The notes under the pieces are model-generated. The model was not told where the DNA came from. It searched no databases and saw only the letters and a list, made by a program, of their open reading frames with translations. The position numbers and the translations under genes are program-made. DNA of 64,000 nt from Boswellia sacra (Eukaryota > Streptophyta > Magnoliopsida > Sapindales > Burseraceae): contig SNVD02009169.1 in assembly GCA_013180625.2 (NCBI GenBank), forward strand, positions 62,001 to 126,000, read 5' to 3'. Positions within the stretch are counted from its first letter, which is position 1. Each line of letters begins with the position of its first letter. Below are positions 13,701-25,006 of the stretch, in pieces.

Positions 13701-15499
13701 AGCATAGTTTTATAAGTAATAACACTCGCCAACTCACACTTGATATTTGTTTGTTAATTAACCCTAGATGATCAAAGAAGTTCAAAGCTGGCCATATGAC
13801 TTCCCCCAATCAGAAGATTTCCCAAAATCCCATCAAAGAGGAAGAGTCTATGGTCGATTACAAGTCCATGAGCGGTACTCAGTTAAATATAACCAGATGG
13901 GTTGTTGTTCATCTACACATTTGTTCAATTGAAGAAAGCATAAAGATTGTAAATCTAACTTGAATTTATTTACCTAACCTTAGATACATCAATGAGAGCT
14001 TAAAGTGGGCAGACTCTGCTTATGTAGGGTTGGCACCACCTGGAGATGTAGGATCATGGCAAATAGAAACCAAGGTTGATTTTCTTTTACCATTTTACTT
14101 CTCTTCTTTGGTTTTTAATTTTTAATTTTTATTTTTTGGTGAATTCAAAGTAAATGATGTCCTAATTATTTTGTGTATACTAATTTATCTTTATCAGGGT
14201 TACCAATTCTGGACAAAAACTGACAAAAGAGGGCGTTTCTCAATTGAAAATGTTCGAGAAGGGGATTATAATTTATATGCATGGGTCCCTGGAGTTGTTG
14301 GAGATTACAAATCTAGTTTTAATATCACCATCAAACCGGGTAAAACATATGAGCTTGGTCTTAATACTGATCTGACTTTTCCTTTGAAAATAGAGAATTA
14401 GAAACAAAAATCTTTTAAGTGGACGTACTTAAAAATACAGATTATGGGTCAGATATTTTTCTAGCCCATTACAACAATTGGTCTAAAAATGTAGGCCCAA
14501 CATATATTTCATTTGTTTTCCTCTGTGGTTTCTGATTAATTTTCTTGACAATGTTAACGCAGGATCTGTCATTAACTTGAGAGTCCTTGTATACGAGCCT
14601 CCCAGAAATGGTCCAACATTGTGGGAAATCGGTATTCCAGACCGCTCTGCTGCTGAATTCTACGTGCCAGACCCATATCCGACACTCATGAACCGATTAT
14701 ACAGTAACCATCCGGACAAGTGAGCAACTCAATGCCATACTCAAAATTAGCTTGTTACATTTTAAAGTCTTAAATTTTACTGCTTAGTTTGATTAACTTC
14801 GTATATACATGACCTCAGGTTTAGGCAATATGGATTGTGGGAACAATATTCGGATATATACCGCAACGACGATCTACGATATACCATTGGCGTTAGTGAT
14901 TATACTCAAGACTGGTTCTTTGCTCAGGTTACCAGGTAATTGTTATTTCATCTCTCAACTCTCTGCGGCTTGAAGAGTCTTCCTAATTTACCAGGGCCTG
15001 ATTATAATCTTCCATTGCAGGAGTATAGGAAACAGGACGTACGAGGCAACCACATGGCAGATTATATTTGAACTTCCATATCATGTTGAAAGAACAGGAA
15101 ACTATACACTTCAAGTGGCCTTGGCTTCTGCTACTGAATCCGAATTACAGGTATGAAACGCTAATCTTTCAGATTTCAGGCACTTCCAAAAACCAATCCA
15201 GCCAGTTAGTTCTTCTGCTAATGAATTTTTTTTTTTTATTTTAAATAATGGTATGAAAGGTTCGGTTCAACGACGCAAGCGCCGAAAAACCTCATTTTTC
15301 CACAGGGCTGATAGGCAAGGACAATGCCATTGCCAGGCATGGAATTCATGGATTGTACAGGCTCTATAGCATTGATGTTCCAAGCTACGCACTTCAAGGA
15401 GGAAACAACACAATCTATCTAACTCAGTCAAGAAGCAGAGGTCCTTTCCAAGGAATTTTGTATGATTACATTCGCTTAGAAGGACCCTCTGCAACTTGA
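10381..15499 (+). CDS. Rhamnogalacturonate lyase (polysaccharide lyase family 4), 16 exons
   Basis: Exons in phase: 10381-10487, 11406-11472, 11657-11778, 11865-11915, 12031-12147, 12232-12351, 12444-12579, 12961-13131, 13502-13657, 13768-13874, 13984-14074, 14198-14339, 14563-14719, 14819-14935, 15021-15150, 15260-15499. Every intron is GT-AG and the frame stays open for about 676 aa, the usual family size. The first ~30 residues form a signal peptide (MKKGRCIKW, then a hydrophobic run), so the enzyme should be secreted. Family blocks follow: VVMSNGLVQVTFSSPEG, YWDVVWYEPGG, YLNSVSS, the fibronectin-like GYQFWTK..GRFSI..VR.GDYNLYAW, then PPRNGPTLWEIGIPDR, and a C-terminal carbohydrate-binding-like part ending in FQGILYDYIRLE. 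PL4 enzymes cleave the rhamnogalacturonan-I backbone of pectin by beta-elimination, in wall remodelling or fruit softening. No disrupting mutation was seen. Substrate specificity is inferred from the family. Confidence 0.93.
10711..10748. repeat. (CT)19 microsatellite in intron 1
   Basis: A perfect dinucleotide run lies within the first intron of the lyase gene, a likely length-polymorphic marker. A shorter GA-rich tract lies at about 10562-10580. The ORF 10682-10951 across it is a chance frame. Confidence 0.9.
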
Positions 15500-15676
15500 T
15501 TAACTACAGGATGTTGCAAATTCTTATTCGTATATTTTTCTTTTTTCTTTTTTGCATAATTGATTATAATTTTTTGCAACATTCTTTTAGAATCATTTAG
15601 TTGTTCTTCATGTGATTTAGTGAGCCCTATAGTGGCCAACAATGCTTAATGTATATATGATCATAGGCTATACTAA

Positions 15677-15682
15677 AATAAA
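15677..15682 (+). promoter_or_regulatory. Candidate polyadenylation signal AATAAA
   Basis: It sits about 178 nt after the lyase stop codon, a plausible 3' UTR length. Plant signals are degenerate, so this is only suggestive. Confidence 0.4.
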
Positions 15683-15699
15683 AGTCTTTACTCTAGTCA

Positions 15700-17132
15700 T
15701 TGTTTTTTTTTTGTAAACAAATCTTGAGGTGGAAAATTACCTTGAAGTAGTGACTTGAAATATATCCCTTTACTTTATAGGCATCTCTGTCATACACATG
15801 ACATGATAAAATCAAAGTCATTTTGTATCTGCTGATCGATTTTAGGAAACTTCTGTCACAATGCTAAGTTGGAAAGTTCAAATCCCTATAATTTTCATCA
15901 GAACCTTCCACAAACAAATTACTTCGATTGTATCTATGTATAGTTATGCAAAAAATTCCCACATCACGCATGATATCTTACTAATGAAAATGATCAAAGT
16001 CAGCATGGCAAACTCCAAGATATGTTAGTTGATATTTTTAGTGAAAATTCCCAATCACCATTTTTTCTAGAATCAATAATAACCGAGACAATTCTTTATT
16101 AGGGAGGTTTGGGGTTTTTAATATATATATATATATGAGTGGATCTTTTAATATAAATTTTTACAAAACTTATTGATACAAATTTATGACTATTAATTTT
16201 ATAAAATCCAATGTTTAAGATTGAAAGTCAACAAGTTGCATTTAACGCTGCTGCTCATCACTCATCTCAACCATTGAAATATGTGGATCAATGACTAAAA
16301 ATTTATGTCTAATTTTAAATTAAACTAAAATATAAAAATTAGGAGTCTAAAAATATAAATATGAATAACATGTTTATTTTTTAATATTAATATATGAATT
16401 AAGATATTATAAAAATATTTTTGTTAGACATATATATTTAGTAAAGTTGTTTTTACTTGTGTTTTTCATATATTAGAAATATTGGCAAATTAATTATTTA
16501 AAAATTAACATTTCAACATTTTAATATTTAAAATTTTAAAATTTTAGTATTTGATCTTAAAATAAGTAAAATAAAATAAATTATATAGACTCCCTGCGCT
16601 TTCACTACACAACTCTAGAATAAAAAATTATTCAATTAATATCCTTATAAAAGGTGAACTTTTCATCTTCTATATTATTGATCATCTATCTAACTTAATA
16701 GCAAAAAAATATTCTCATAAAATATATTAATCATAGTAATGAAGAGAATCGAAAGAAATAAAAGAAGGTTGAATTAGTATCACTAAACAGTGGTATGTCA
16801 AATGTATGCCAACTGTTTGATAGGGTGGAAGAAGCATGTGGATAATCAAACACCTTGGCAAATAAGCGTAACGCATCATCAATCAAACACCAAATGAAAT
16901 AGGTGTCTTAAAATAAAAATAAATAAATAAAAAAGAATCTTGAGTTAAAAGGTCTCACAAAGACTAGAAAAGTGGCATGTAAGTTCATAGAATTTTTGTA
17001 AGACCATATACACGTGTCCAAACGTAATGGAAGATACTTTTAGAAAGGAGAAACTGGGTTCGAACCAATGCTCAAAGGTGATAAGAATTATCAGTTCCAC
17101 TAGAAGTTTGATAGGAAGATATAGATATCTCG
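15700..17132. other. Intergenic, AT-rich
   Basis: No gene was found. It contains the second copy of a dispersed repeat (16133-16330) and a short (TA)n run near 16120. The last ~100 bp are the pre-insertion context of the TRIM. Confidence 0.5.
16133..16330. repeat. Dispersed repeat, copy 2 (relative at 5690-5900)
   Basis: Ordered block similarity to 5690-5900 in the same orientation. Non-coding; probably a short transposon family, with ends not resolved. Confidence 0.4.
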
Positions 17133-17334
17133 TGTTGTAGATGTGGAGTCCCCATTTGGATAATCCTCATTGGGAGTCCCACATTGATTGGTTAAGGGAA
17201 GGTCATGGGGCTTATATATGGGAGGAGTTCCTCCACCTAATAGACTAATCTTTTGGGCTGGATACTTGTTCCATATATGGTGGCCCATTTGTTAAAAAAA
17301 TTGTTGTTGTGCGCGGCGGAAGTGATCCGTAACA
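17133..17334 (+). repeat. TRIM 5' LTR
   Basis: 202 bp, TGTTGTAG...CGTAACA, the same length as the copy at 17485-17686. Confidence 0.95.
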
Positions 17335-17484
17335 AGTGGTATCAGAGCCAACCCAAGACAGCAATGTGTGGACTCGTTTGGTTCAGACAAGGAGCAGGGG
17401 CCTTGTCTTTGTGGAGGATTATCATTGGTGGTTCAGACAAGGATGGCGCCGCCACCCGCCGGGGCCACGTCTGAGGAGGGGGAT

Positions 17485-17686
17485 TGTTGTAGATGTGAAG
17501 TCCCCATTTAGATAATCCTCATTGTGAGTCCCACATTAATTGGTTAAGGGAAGGTCATGGGGCTTATATATGGGAGGAGTTCCTCCACCTAATAGACTAG
17601 TCTTTTGGGCTGGATACTTGTTCCATATATGGTGGCCCATTTGTTAAAAAAATTGTTGTTGTGCGCGGCGGAAGTGATCCGTAACA
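17485..17686 (+). repeat. TRIM 3' LTR
   Basis: 202 bp; five substitutions from the 5' copy, four of them transitions. Confidence 0.95.
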
Positions 17687-17691
17687 TCTCG

Positions 17692-18096
17692 AAGGTGTGG
17701 AAGTTCGAAAATGTAGTTCCCATGTAAATTCTAAGATAGAAACTCTATCCTCAAATACTACAAAACATCTAGATGGTCTGGTACTTGAAATTAGATTTCC
17801 AAAGTATTAAAATCAAAGCTCGATCAACATTTGAAATCTTCTAATTCAAGTCTTCGAAGATCTTTCTCCCTTAGAAAATCATTCTATTTTGGAGAAAAAC
17901 TTGAAAAGGGTTCAAGAAACTTCTACTTTGTCATAGTTTAATAAATGCAGTTATAAATTAAGTGGACACTGTATAATCAAATATCCAATTTGATAGAATC
18001 AATATCTAATAGACCACAAAGTCCTATCATGTCAAACCTAAAATATCCCAATGTTTTTAAAGATAAAAGGAAATATTAATAGCTTCCAAATTGATG
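17692..18096. other. Intergenic spacer, nothing recognised
   Basis: Sequence between the TRIM and the first copia LTR, with no ORF or repeat match noticed. Confidence 0.4.
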
Positions 18097-18501
18097 TGTT
18101 GTAAATTTACAGTAGATTACCACTACGTTAAGTAAATGATGTGTCCATTTGTTTATTTAGTAACAAGTATTCAACTACAATTGGTTTGCTTTAAAGCAAG
18201 ACTTAATTGGTTGTAAGAATGGCATATTGTAATTGGTTAATTGGGTGGCTTTAGATGGCAACTCATGTCTATAACCCCCGAAAAAAAAACCACCCAACCA
18301 CACACTTTGTAATTGCTCACTAATCAGTAGTGAAATTCCCATCTCATTTCTCTTCCCTTCTCTAGCCCACTTCTTTTTTCTTTGTTTACTTTCTACTGTA
18401 GTGGCCCAACTCTGTGTCACCTCTCTGCCTATGCAATAGATATCATAATCACTTCCATTTAATTGTTTATTTTGATTCATATATCCATAATACTTGCAAC
18501 A
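18097..18501 (+). repeat. Copia LTR, left arm
   Basis: Matches the minus-strand LTR at 22985-23325 and the extra LTR at 23338-23725 (shared blocks ATTGGTTTGCTTT, TAATTGGTTA, TTTCTCTTCC, CTTGCARCAACCTGAAA). Exact ends are approximate. Confidence 0.7.
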
Positions 18502-18684
18502 ACCTGAAACCATCCATACATAAATTATAAAATGTTATCAGCACAAACATTGTAAGTATATTCTCTACTTTTATATTAAGCCGAAAGTATTTATAAGTTA
18601 TTATTGGAAGTATGCATTGTGGATGTCATTAATTTAGATCCTCTACATTAGAAAACAATAATACTTTATAATTTCAATGTGTTT

Positions 18685-18709
18685 ATATATATATATATAT
18701 ATATATATA
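18685..18709. repeat. (AT)n microsatellite
   Basis: A simple run inside the leader of the left copia arm. Confidence 0.85.
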
Positions 18710-18725
18710 GTGCTTTATTCTTGTT

Positions 18726-19850
18726 ATGTTATTTGTCATCTTTGTGTTTATCTACCTTATATATTTCATATTATTCTATAATGATCATTGCAAACTTGAA
18801 GTTTGTAAACAGAGGCAAATTAAAGAACCTAAAGTTCTAAAGTTAAGTGAACAAAAAGTTTCACGAAATATGAAACTTGAAAAGCTTAAGTTTGCCGCCT
18901 TGACCCTAGAAATAAAAGAGTATCTAATATGGATCACGAATGTTCAATCACATTTGTTTGTTGCAAAATTGGAACATACCATATTAGAAGGCAAAGAAGC
19001 AACTCCTAAAAAAAAAGGCTAAAACAATGAAGTTTATGCGCTATCGTATGTGTAAGGATTTAAATTCCAATATATTTCTGAAAAGGAATCAATAGTCTTC
19101 TGGAAAAGTTTGAAAGAAATATTTGACCACCAAAAGGATGTATTTCTCGCTATGGCTTAACATGAATTTGATCAATTAAGATTTCAAGATTTCAAATTAG
19201 TTTTTTATTACAATTTTGTTCTTTATACTATTGTCACATAATTGAAATTATATGGTGAAAACATATCTTAATATAGTTTGATAGACGAACATTGTTTACA
19301 TTTCATATCTCAAATATGCTCCTGCAACAGCAGTATCAAGAGCGCTGTTTTAAAAAATATTTAGAATTGATTTCTTGTCCCCTCCTTGCTAAACAATATA
19401 ATGAGATGTTGATGAAAAATCATCAGTTATGTCCCACTGGATCTCCTAAAAAGAATCCTAGTAATTTTAATGGTAATGGACAAGGACAAAAGGAGGATGA
19501 GGCCATAGAAATGGTTATCGTCGAGGTAATCATAAATCTTGAAGACAAAGAAATGCCAAAAAACCTGCCAAAAGGTGGAAAAACTATGAGGTAAAGCATT
19601 TCAAAGGTAAAAAGTTTACAAAATAAACCTCCTAAGAAACACTAGGAAACCTATTATAGATATGGCATGACTAGACATTGGTCAAGTACTTGTCGTATGG
19701 CCAAACATTTGGTAGAACTCTACCAAGCCTCCATTAAGGGAAAAGAAAAGGAAATTGAAACAAACTTTGTTGATCACTCAAAACATGATGATCTAACTCG
19801 TCTTGATGTATTTGACTTTTTCACGGATGCTGATGGAAGAATTGACCACT
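18726..19850 (+). pseudogene. Copia gag remnant (left arm)
   Basis: Open pieces at 18726-19022, 19292-19594 and 19667-19852 are in different frames and together follow the order of a copia Gag: KLEKLKFAALTLEIKEYL, then an RG-rich tail, then HWSSTCRMAKHLVELYQAS and the acidic tail LDVFDFFTDADGRIDH. The same protein is encoded in reverse at 21363-22560. Frameshifts, and cysteines replaced by tyrosine in the zinc knuckle, show it is dead. Confidence 0.8.
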
Positions 19851-20190
19851 GAATTGGTGATGGAAATGTCCATACCATTTAAACTTTAGTATTAGTTGCT
19901 TTACTTTGTTTTGTTATTTACCTATGTTATGCATTTCTATGATTTAAGCATTTCCAGGTTTTATGTTATGTCATGTTAAGTTCTCTAATGTATTTTCTTT
20001 AGTGAAAGAATATGACTTTCAAAAACATGACATCGTTTCTAAGAGCAAATGTTGAGGATATTTGTTTAATTGACAGTGCAACAACACACATTATTCTTCA
20101 AAGAAAGAAATAGTTCTGAAATTTGACCATGATTAAAGCAAAAGTAAATATCATATCAGGATATGCCATATCCATTGAAGAATCTACAAA

Positions 20191-20900
20191 TCATGCAGTA
20201 AAAGGTTCACCAATTAATGGTTCAATGTATCGAATAATTGAAGGTGAATTGAAACCAACATAAATACGTAACCTTCTTTGAGGACCCATTTTGGTGCGTT
20301 GTGGAGGTTCAATTGGTACTTGCACAGTGCGACCAAATACTCTTAAATGAGATATGTTAGGTTGATGACCAATAACAAGTTGAGAAGGAGAGTATTGGTG
20401 ATAAACAGTGGGTCGTAGGCGAATTAACACCGCAGCATGTAAGACAACATGACTATAAGTAAAAATAGGTAATTTTGTATATAACAACGAAGTTCTGGCA
20501 ATTACTTGGACTAACTTGATAAGAGATTTTGCTAATCCATTTTGAGTATGGACATGTGGAATTGGGTGCTCAACATCAATTCCAATTGACATACAATAAT
20601 CATCAAATATATGTGACGTAAATTCTCTAGCATTATCCAAACGTATTAATTTTGATCAAATAGTCTGAGAATTGTGCTCGTAATTTGATAATTTGTGCCA
20701 TCAATTTAGCAAAAGCAATATTAGGGGTAAATAATAAACAAACATGTCACCATCTTATAGAAGCATCAATTAGGACTATAAAGTAACGAAACGGTCCACT
20801 TAGTGGGTGAATAGGTCCACATATATCTCCTTTAATTATTTATAAAATGGCGAGGATTTAAGACTTATTTTAGAGTGAGATGGTCTCACCACTTTATTTC
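20191..20900 (-). pseudogene. Copia integrase core remnant
   Basis: The frame 20640-20191 starts DNAREFTSHIFDDY, contains HTQNGLAKSLIK, then VFGRTVQVPI and YVGFNSPSIIRYIEPL, the normal order of a copia integrase. The region just upstream on the same strand (20900-20650) gives CGPIHPLSGPFRYFIVLIDA in pieces. The position normally held by the third catalytic acid (NGLAES in relatives) is lysine here, and stops interrupt the upstream part. Confidence 0.85.
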
Positions 20901-21064
20901 CTTGTGAACAAGGAACACAAGTATTTTAATTGGACAAAATAATCTTCAGGTTCTTTAATGGATGTCCACCAGAGTTTTCAATGATCTTATGCATCATAGT
21001 GGATCCTAGATGTATGAGATAGTTATGCCAAAACATGAAAACCATTGGGACAAAAAATTCTGGT

Positions 21065-21355
21065 TTATGACCAAATAGGCTTCAATTGTTTCAATGACCA
21101 TATAAATAATCTGGATAATAAAGCATCAAGTTTTTCTATTATTTGCTTTTGGCCAAAGACATTAGAAGTAATGTAGAGAAATTCTGTATTACTTTCATTT
21201 GTAGATCCTGATATGGTATTTACTTTTGCTTTAATCATGGTCAAGTTTAGAAAATATTTCTTGCTTTTAAGAATAGTGTGTGTTGTTGCCCTATCAATTA
21301 AATAAATATCCTTACCATTTGTTCTTAAAAATGACGTCATGTTTTTCAAAGCCAT
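21065..21355 (-). pseudogene. Copia protease-region remnant
   Basis: An open frame of 96 aa with IYLIDRATTHTILKSKKYF, where active relatives read D-S/C-G-A-T-H. The left arm carries the same segment on the plus strand at about 20028-20160. The frame then diverges near the end. Not functional on its own. Confidence 0.65.
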
Positions 21356-21362
21356 AATGCTT

Positions 21363-22560
21363 TCATCGAGGAAAATACATTAGATAACTTAACATAACAT
21401 AACATAAAGCATGGAAATACTTAAAGCATAGAAATACATCATATGGGTAAATGACAAAACAAAGTAAAACAACTAATACTAAAGTGTAATTGGTATGGAA
21501 ATTTTTGTCACCAATGAAGTGATCAATTCTTCTATCAACATCTACTAAAAAGTTTGAAACATCAAGGTGAGTTAGATCAACGGGATCTAAGTAATCATTA
21601 AAGTTTGTTGCAATTTTCTTTTCTTTTCCCTTAATGGAGGCTTGGTAGAGTTCTACCAAATGTTTAACCGTACGACAGGTACATGAATAATGTCCAATCA
21701 TGCCACATCTATAACAAGTTTCTCCATATTTCTTATAAGGTTTATTTTGTAAAACTTTGCCTTTGAAACGTTTTGCCTCATAACTTTCCCACTTCTAGTA
21801 GGTATTTTTGGCATTTATTTGTCTCTAGGATTTATGATTAGCTCGACGATAACTATTATGTTGCCATGTCCTCCTTCCTATCCTTGCCCATGGCAATTAA
21901 AATTACTAGTATTCAAGGAATGGTAGAGATCCAGTAGGATGTAATTGATGATTTTTCATTAACATCTCATTATGTTATTTAGCTAGGAGGAGAGAAAAAA
22001 TTAGTTCTGAATATTTCTTAAAACGGCGCTCTCGATAGTTCTATTGTAAGAGCACATTCGAGGCATGAAATGTAGACAATGTTTTGTCTATCATACTATA
22101 TTCAGATATATTTTCACCATATAAGTTTAATTTTGCAACAATAGTATAAAAAGCAAAATCGTAATTAGAAACTGTTTTGAAATCTTTGAAATCTTAACTA
22201 ATTAAATGCACGTCTAGCCATGGGGAGAAATAAATTCGTTTGGTGGTCAGATCTTTCTTTCAAACTTTTTCAAAAGACCATTGGGTCCTTTTTAGAAATA
22301 TATTGGATTTTTAGGTCCTCAAACATATGATGGCGCATAAAATTTATAGCTTTAGCGTTTTCTTAAGGAGTTGCCTTTTGGCCTTCTATTATGCTATGTT
22401 CTAATTTTTTAGCACAAAAATTTGATTAAACAATCATGGCTCATATTGAATACCCTTTTATTTCTAGGGTCAAGGCAGCAAACTCAAGGCTTTTCAAGTT
22501 GGATATTCCTTGAAACTTCTGGTTTACTTATTTGTAGAACATTAGGTTCTTTAATTTGTC
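21363..22560 (-). pseudogene. Copia gag remnant (right arm)
   Basis: Reverse counterpart of 18726-19850. Here the zinc knuckle is complete (CYRCGMIGHYSCTC, CX2CX4HX4C) just before the ORF 21701-21363, which continues VKHLVELYQASIKGK and LDVSNFLVDVDRRIDH. Upstream gag pieces are broken by frameshifts. Confidence 0.75.
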
Positions 22561-22765
22561 TCTGTTTGCAACCTTCAAGTTTGCAATGATCACTATAAAT
22601 GATATGAAATATATAAGGAAAGGCAGCACTCAAGAGGAGTAATATTCCTTGAAACTTCTGGTTTACTATTTGTAGAAGTTAGGTTATTGTCTCTGTTTGA
22701 ACCTTCAAGTTTGCAATGATCACATATATACTTCCAAATATAAAGGAAGATAAACACAAAGAGGA
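22560..22765. repeat. Local ~120-bp tandem duplication in the right copia arm
   Basis: The block CTTCTGGTTTACT...CCTTCAAGTTTGCAATGATCAC occurs twice in a row with small indels. The left arm has a single copy. Confidence 0.7.
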
Positions 22766-22984
22766 GAAATAATGTAACAAAAATAAAATAAAGCATAGAG
22801 TATACTAATTGAAAATAGACAGTACTATTGTTTTGTGATATGGAAGATATAAATTACTTGCAGCCACATAGTATACTTCCAATAATAACTTTATAAATAA
22901 TTTCAACTTACAAAGGATATACCTACAATGCTCGTGCTAATAACATTTTATAATTTATGTATGGAGGGGTTTGGGTTACCGCAA

Positions 22985-23325
22985 GTTTTCTAGATATATG
23001 GGGAAGAAAAAAACAATTAGATGGACGTGATTATGATATCTACCACATATTTCAAGAGGGTGAAGCAAAGGCGGCCCACTAAAGTAGAAAGTAAACAAGG
23101 AAAAGAAAAGTGGGTGAGAGAAGAGAAGAGAAATTAGATGAGAATTTCGTCACGAATTAGTGAGCAATTACAAAGTGTAGAGGGGCCTATTTATAGAGAT
23201 GAGCCACTTTCTAAAGCCACCTCATTAACCAATTACAATGTGCCAATCTTATAACCAATTAAGTTTCGCCCAAAAGCAAACCAAGCATAGTTCAACAATT
23301 CTTACTAAACAAACAAATGAAGGAA
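22985..23325 (-). repeat. Copia LTR, truncated, right arm
   Basis: Reverse complement matches 18097-18501. Its outer end is cut near 23325, directly next to the start of another LTR at 23338. Confidence 0.65.
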
Positions 23326-23337
23326 ACCTCATTTGCT

Positions 23338-23725
23338 TGTGATAGATTACCACCAAATTAAGTAAACGATGTGTCCTTCATTTGTTTGTGTAGTAACAAG
23401 TTTTTAATTATGATTGGTTTGCTTTTAGACAAGATTTAATTGGTTATAAGATTGACATATTGTAATTGGTTAATAGGGTGGTTTTAGATGGCGGCTTATG
23501 TCTATAAATAGATACCCCCCATAACATTTTGTAATTGCTTACTAATTAGTAATGAAATTCTCATCTTATTTCTCTTCCTTTCTCTCGCACACTTCTCTTT
23601 TCATTGTTTACTTTCTACTTTAGTGACCCACCTCTGTTTCACCTTTCTCTACATATGTAGTTAATATCATAATCACTTCCATCTTATCGTTTATTTTTAC
23701 TCATATATCTAGAACACTTGCAGCA
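23338..23725 (+). repeat. Third copia LTR copy, same family
   Basis: It starts TGTGATAGATTACC and ends CTTGCAGCA. It closely follows the 18097-18501 copy and is followed by the same ACCTGAAA leader bases, which are then interrupted by the element starting at 23735. The leader resumes at 34653 (CCTGAAAACATCCATA), showing this LTR predates the nested block. Confidence 0.75.
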
Positions 23726-24316
23726 ACCTGAAAATAAACCAAGCAATGGGTCATGTTAGAGTGGTTTCGTATCATTTCGTATTCGTATCGTGTTAAAATA
23801 TATTAATCCAAATCCGATCCATCAACTTATAGGGTCTAAATATAGAAAACCAAACCTGACTGTTAACTTAACGTGTTACCCGAATCCAATCCATTCAACC
23901 CATTTTTTTTTAATTTTCAAGTTAGACAACAATATGTGTAACATGATTTGTATAAATTCTAAACATATAATACAACTGATAGTTTATAAATTTAAAATCT
24001 AACAAATATTTTGAAATCTATTGAAATATCCAAATTTAATATAATACAAAAATATAAACAAAATTTTGTATCAAATATCATTTAAAGATTCATCTAAAGC
24101 GTATTTAAGATAAATAATTGATAATGTCCAATTATTGAATGATTTTTTAAAATGAAATAGGACATTTTATAAGTTTCTTTTTTGTTTTTCCTATCAAAAT
24201 GTCATACTCATATACGCCTCAGAAAAAGATGACGTAATTGTATTAGAATAATTTTAATTAGGTTAAATATAGTTATAAATTAGTATTTGTTATATTTTAT
24301 TATATTTTTTATGTAT

Positions 24317-24931
24317 TGTTATGGCCATAATAATATTGGGCCTAATTGTCTCTAACACAGTAAGCCCATTACTGTGGTCCATTATCTGGGCCCATTATCT
24401 GGGCCCATTATCTGGTCCCATAATGACCCAGCCCAGCTCAATTATTATTACCGTATCCCACTATCTGGGCCCATTACAGTAAGCCCATTACTGTATCCCA
24501 TTATCTGGGCCCATTATTTCATTAGTGGGCCTATTACAGTAAGCCCATTACTGTATCCTACTATCCGGGCCCATACGGTAAGCCCATTACCGTGACTGTT
24601 ACTGTTCGTATTATCTGGGTTCCACAATGGCCCATTCCGACTCCTATATAAACCCTCCGGAACGTTGCTCAAGGTAAGTTGACAAATGCACATTTTTCTG
24701 AACTTATTATCTCTCTACAATTCCTCTATTTTTGAGAGCTTCTCTCTCTAGGAATTTCTCTCAGAAAATTCCGGAGTGCCGGATACTGACTTGAGCGTCG
24801 GAGGGTCACCGCCGGCACCACCGCCGGCACCCCTGACTGTTTTTCTTTGCTCGCAGGACCCCGACGTACCACCCGAGCTCTGACCCGCTCCCCGACCCGC
24901 GTCCCGGCCGTCCGGAAACCGTGCATCAACA
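24317..24931 (+). repeat. Tat-element 5' LTR
   Basis: 615 bp, TGTTATGGCC...CATCAACA. It contains an internal array of GCCCATTACTGT/TATCTGGGCCC motifs (about 24360-24600). The 3' copy is 668 bp because this array has a different copy number. Confidence 0.95.
24645..24652 (+). promoter_or_regulatory. TATA box of the LTR promoter
   Basis: CTCCTATATAAACCC, repeated identically in the 3' LTR at about 34146. Its position about 290 bp before the LTR end fits the U3/R border. Confidence 0.7.
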
Positions 24932-24955
24932 GTTGGCGCCGTCTGTGGGAACGAC
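24932..24955 (+). other. Primer-binding site of the Tat element
   Basis: GTTGGCGCCGTCTGTGGGAA follows the LTR's CA end directly. This primer type is typical of Tat/RIRE2-like gypsy elements rather than the Met-tRNA type. Confidence 0.85.
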
Positions 24956-25006
24956 AATCTAAGCCTCTTTAGTTGTTGCTCTCATCCTAACGTACTCAAA
25001 AACATC

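Larger units (their letters stand above)
17133..17686 (+). mobile_element. TRIM: complete terminal-repeat retrotransposon in miniature
   Basis: Two 202-bp LTRs (17133-17334 and 17485-17686) differ at only 5 positions (about 2.5%). They flank a 150-bp interior with no ORF of its own. The primer-binding site TGGTATCAGAGCC (17337-17349) follows the 5' LTR and a purine tract (17473-17484, GAGGAGGGGGAT) precedes the 3' LTR. A perfect 5-bp target duplication TCTCG sits at 17128-17132 and 17687-17691. The LTR holds a TATA-like CTTATATATGGG. TRIMs lack coding capacity and depend on proteins of other elements. The interior is partly GC-rich (GGCGCCGCCACCCGCCGGGG) and carries the string GGTTCAGACAAGGA twice. 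Confidence 0.96.
18097..20160 (+). mobile_element. Decayed Ty1/copia fragment, left (rightward) arm of an inverted pair
   Basis: Reading rightward: LTR (18097-18501), leader with a TTATCAGCAC motif at about 18534, gag (18726-19594), zinc-knuckle remnant and gag tail (19655-19850), then the protease-region start (about 20028-20160). It stops abruptly near 20160, where a minus-strand copy of the same family begins. Many stops and frameshifts. The knuckle has lost both N-terminal cysteines (YYRYGMTRHWSSTC). Confidence 0.8.
20161..23325 (-). mobile_element. Decayed Ty1/copia fragment, right (leftward) arm of an inverted pair
   Basis: On the minus strand from right to left: truncated LTR (23325-22985), leader with TTATTAGCACGAGC, gag (22790-21363), protease/GAG-pre-integrase region (21355-20900) and integrase core (20900-20191). 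It meets the left arm at about 20160. It extends further into pol than the left arm does, so this is not a simple palindromic copy but two family members joined head to head. RT and the second LTR are missing. Confidence 0.8.

Noticed and set aside
17046..17075. GGTTCGAACC string suggesting a tRNA T-loop
   Set aside because: No matching acceptor, D-arm or anticodon stem around it.
17133..17686. Cassandra-type element with 5S RNA in the LTR
   Set aside because: No 5S internal-promoter boxes were found in the LTR, so it is an ordinary TRIM.
18175..18513. 112-aa minus-strand ORF
   Set aside because: Antisense of a copia LTR; chance frame.
24374..24595. 73-aa ORF in the Tat 5' LTR
   Set aside because: Formed by the GCCCATTACTGT array within the LTR.
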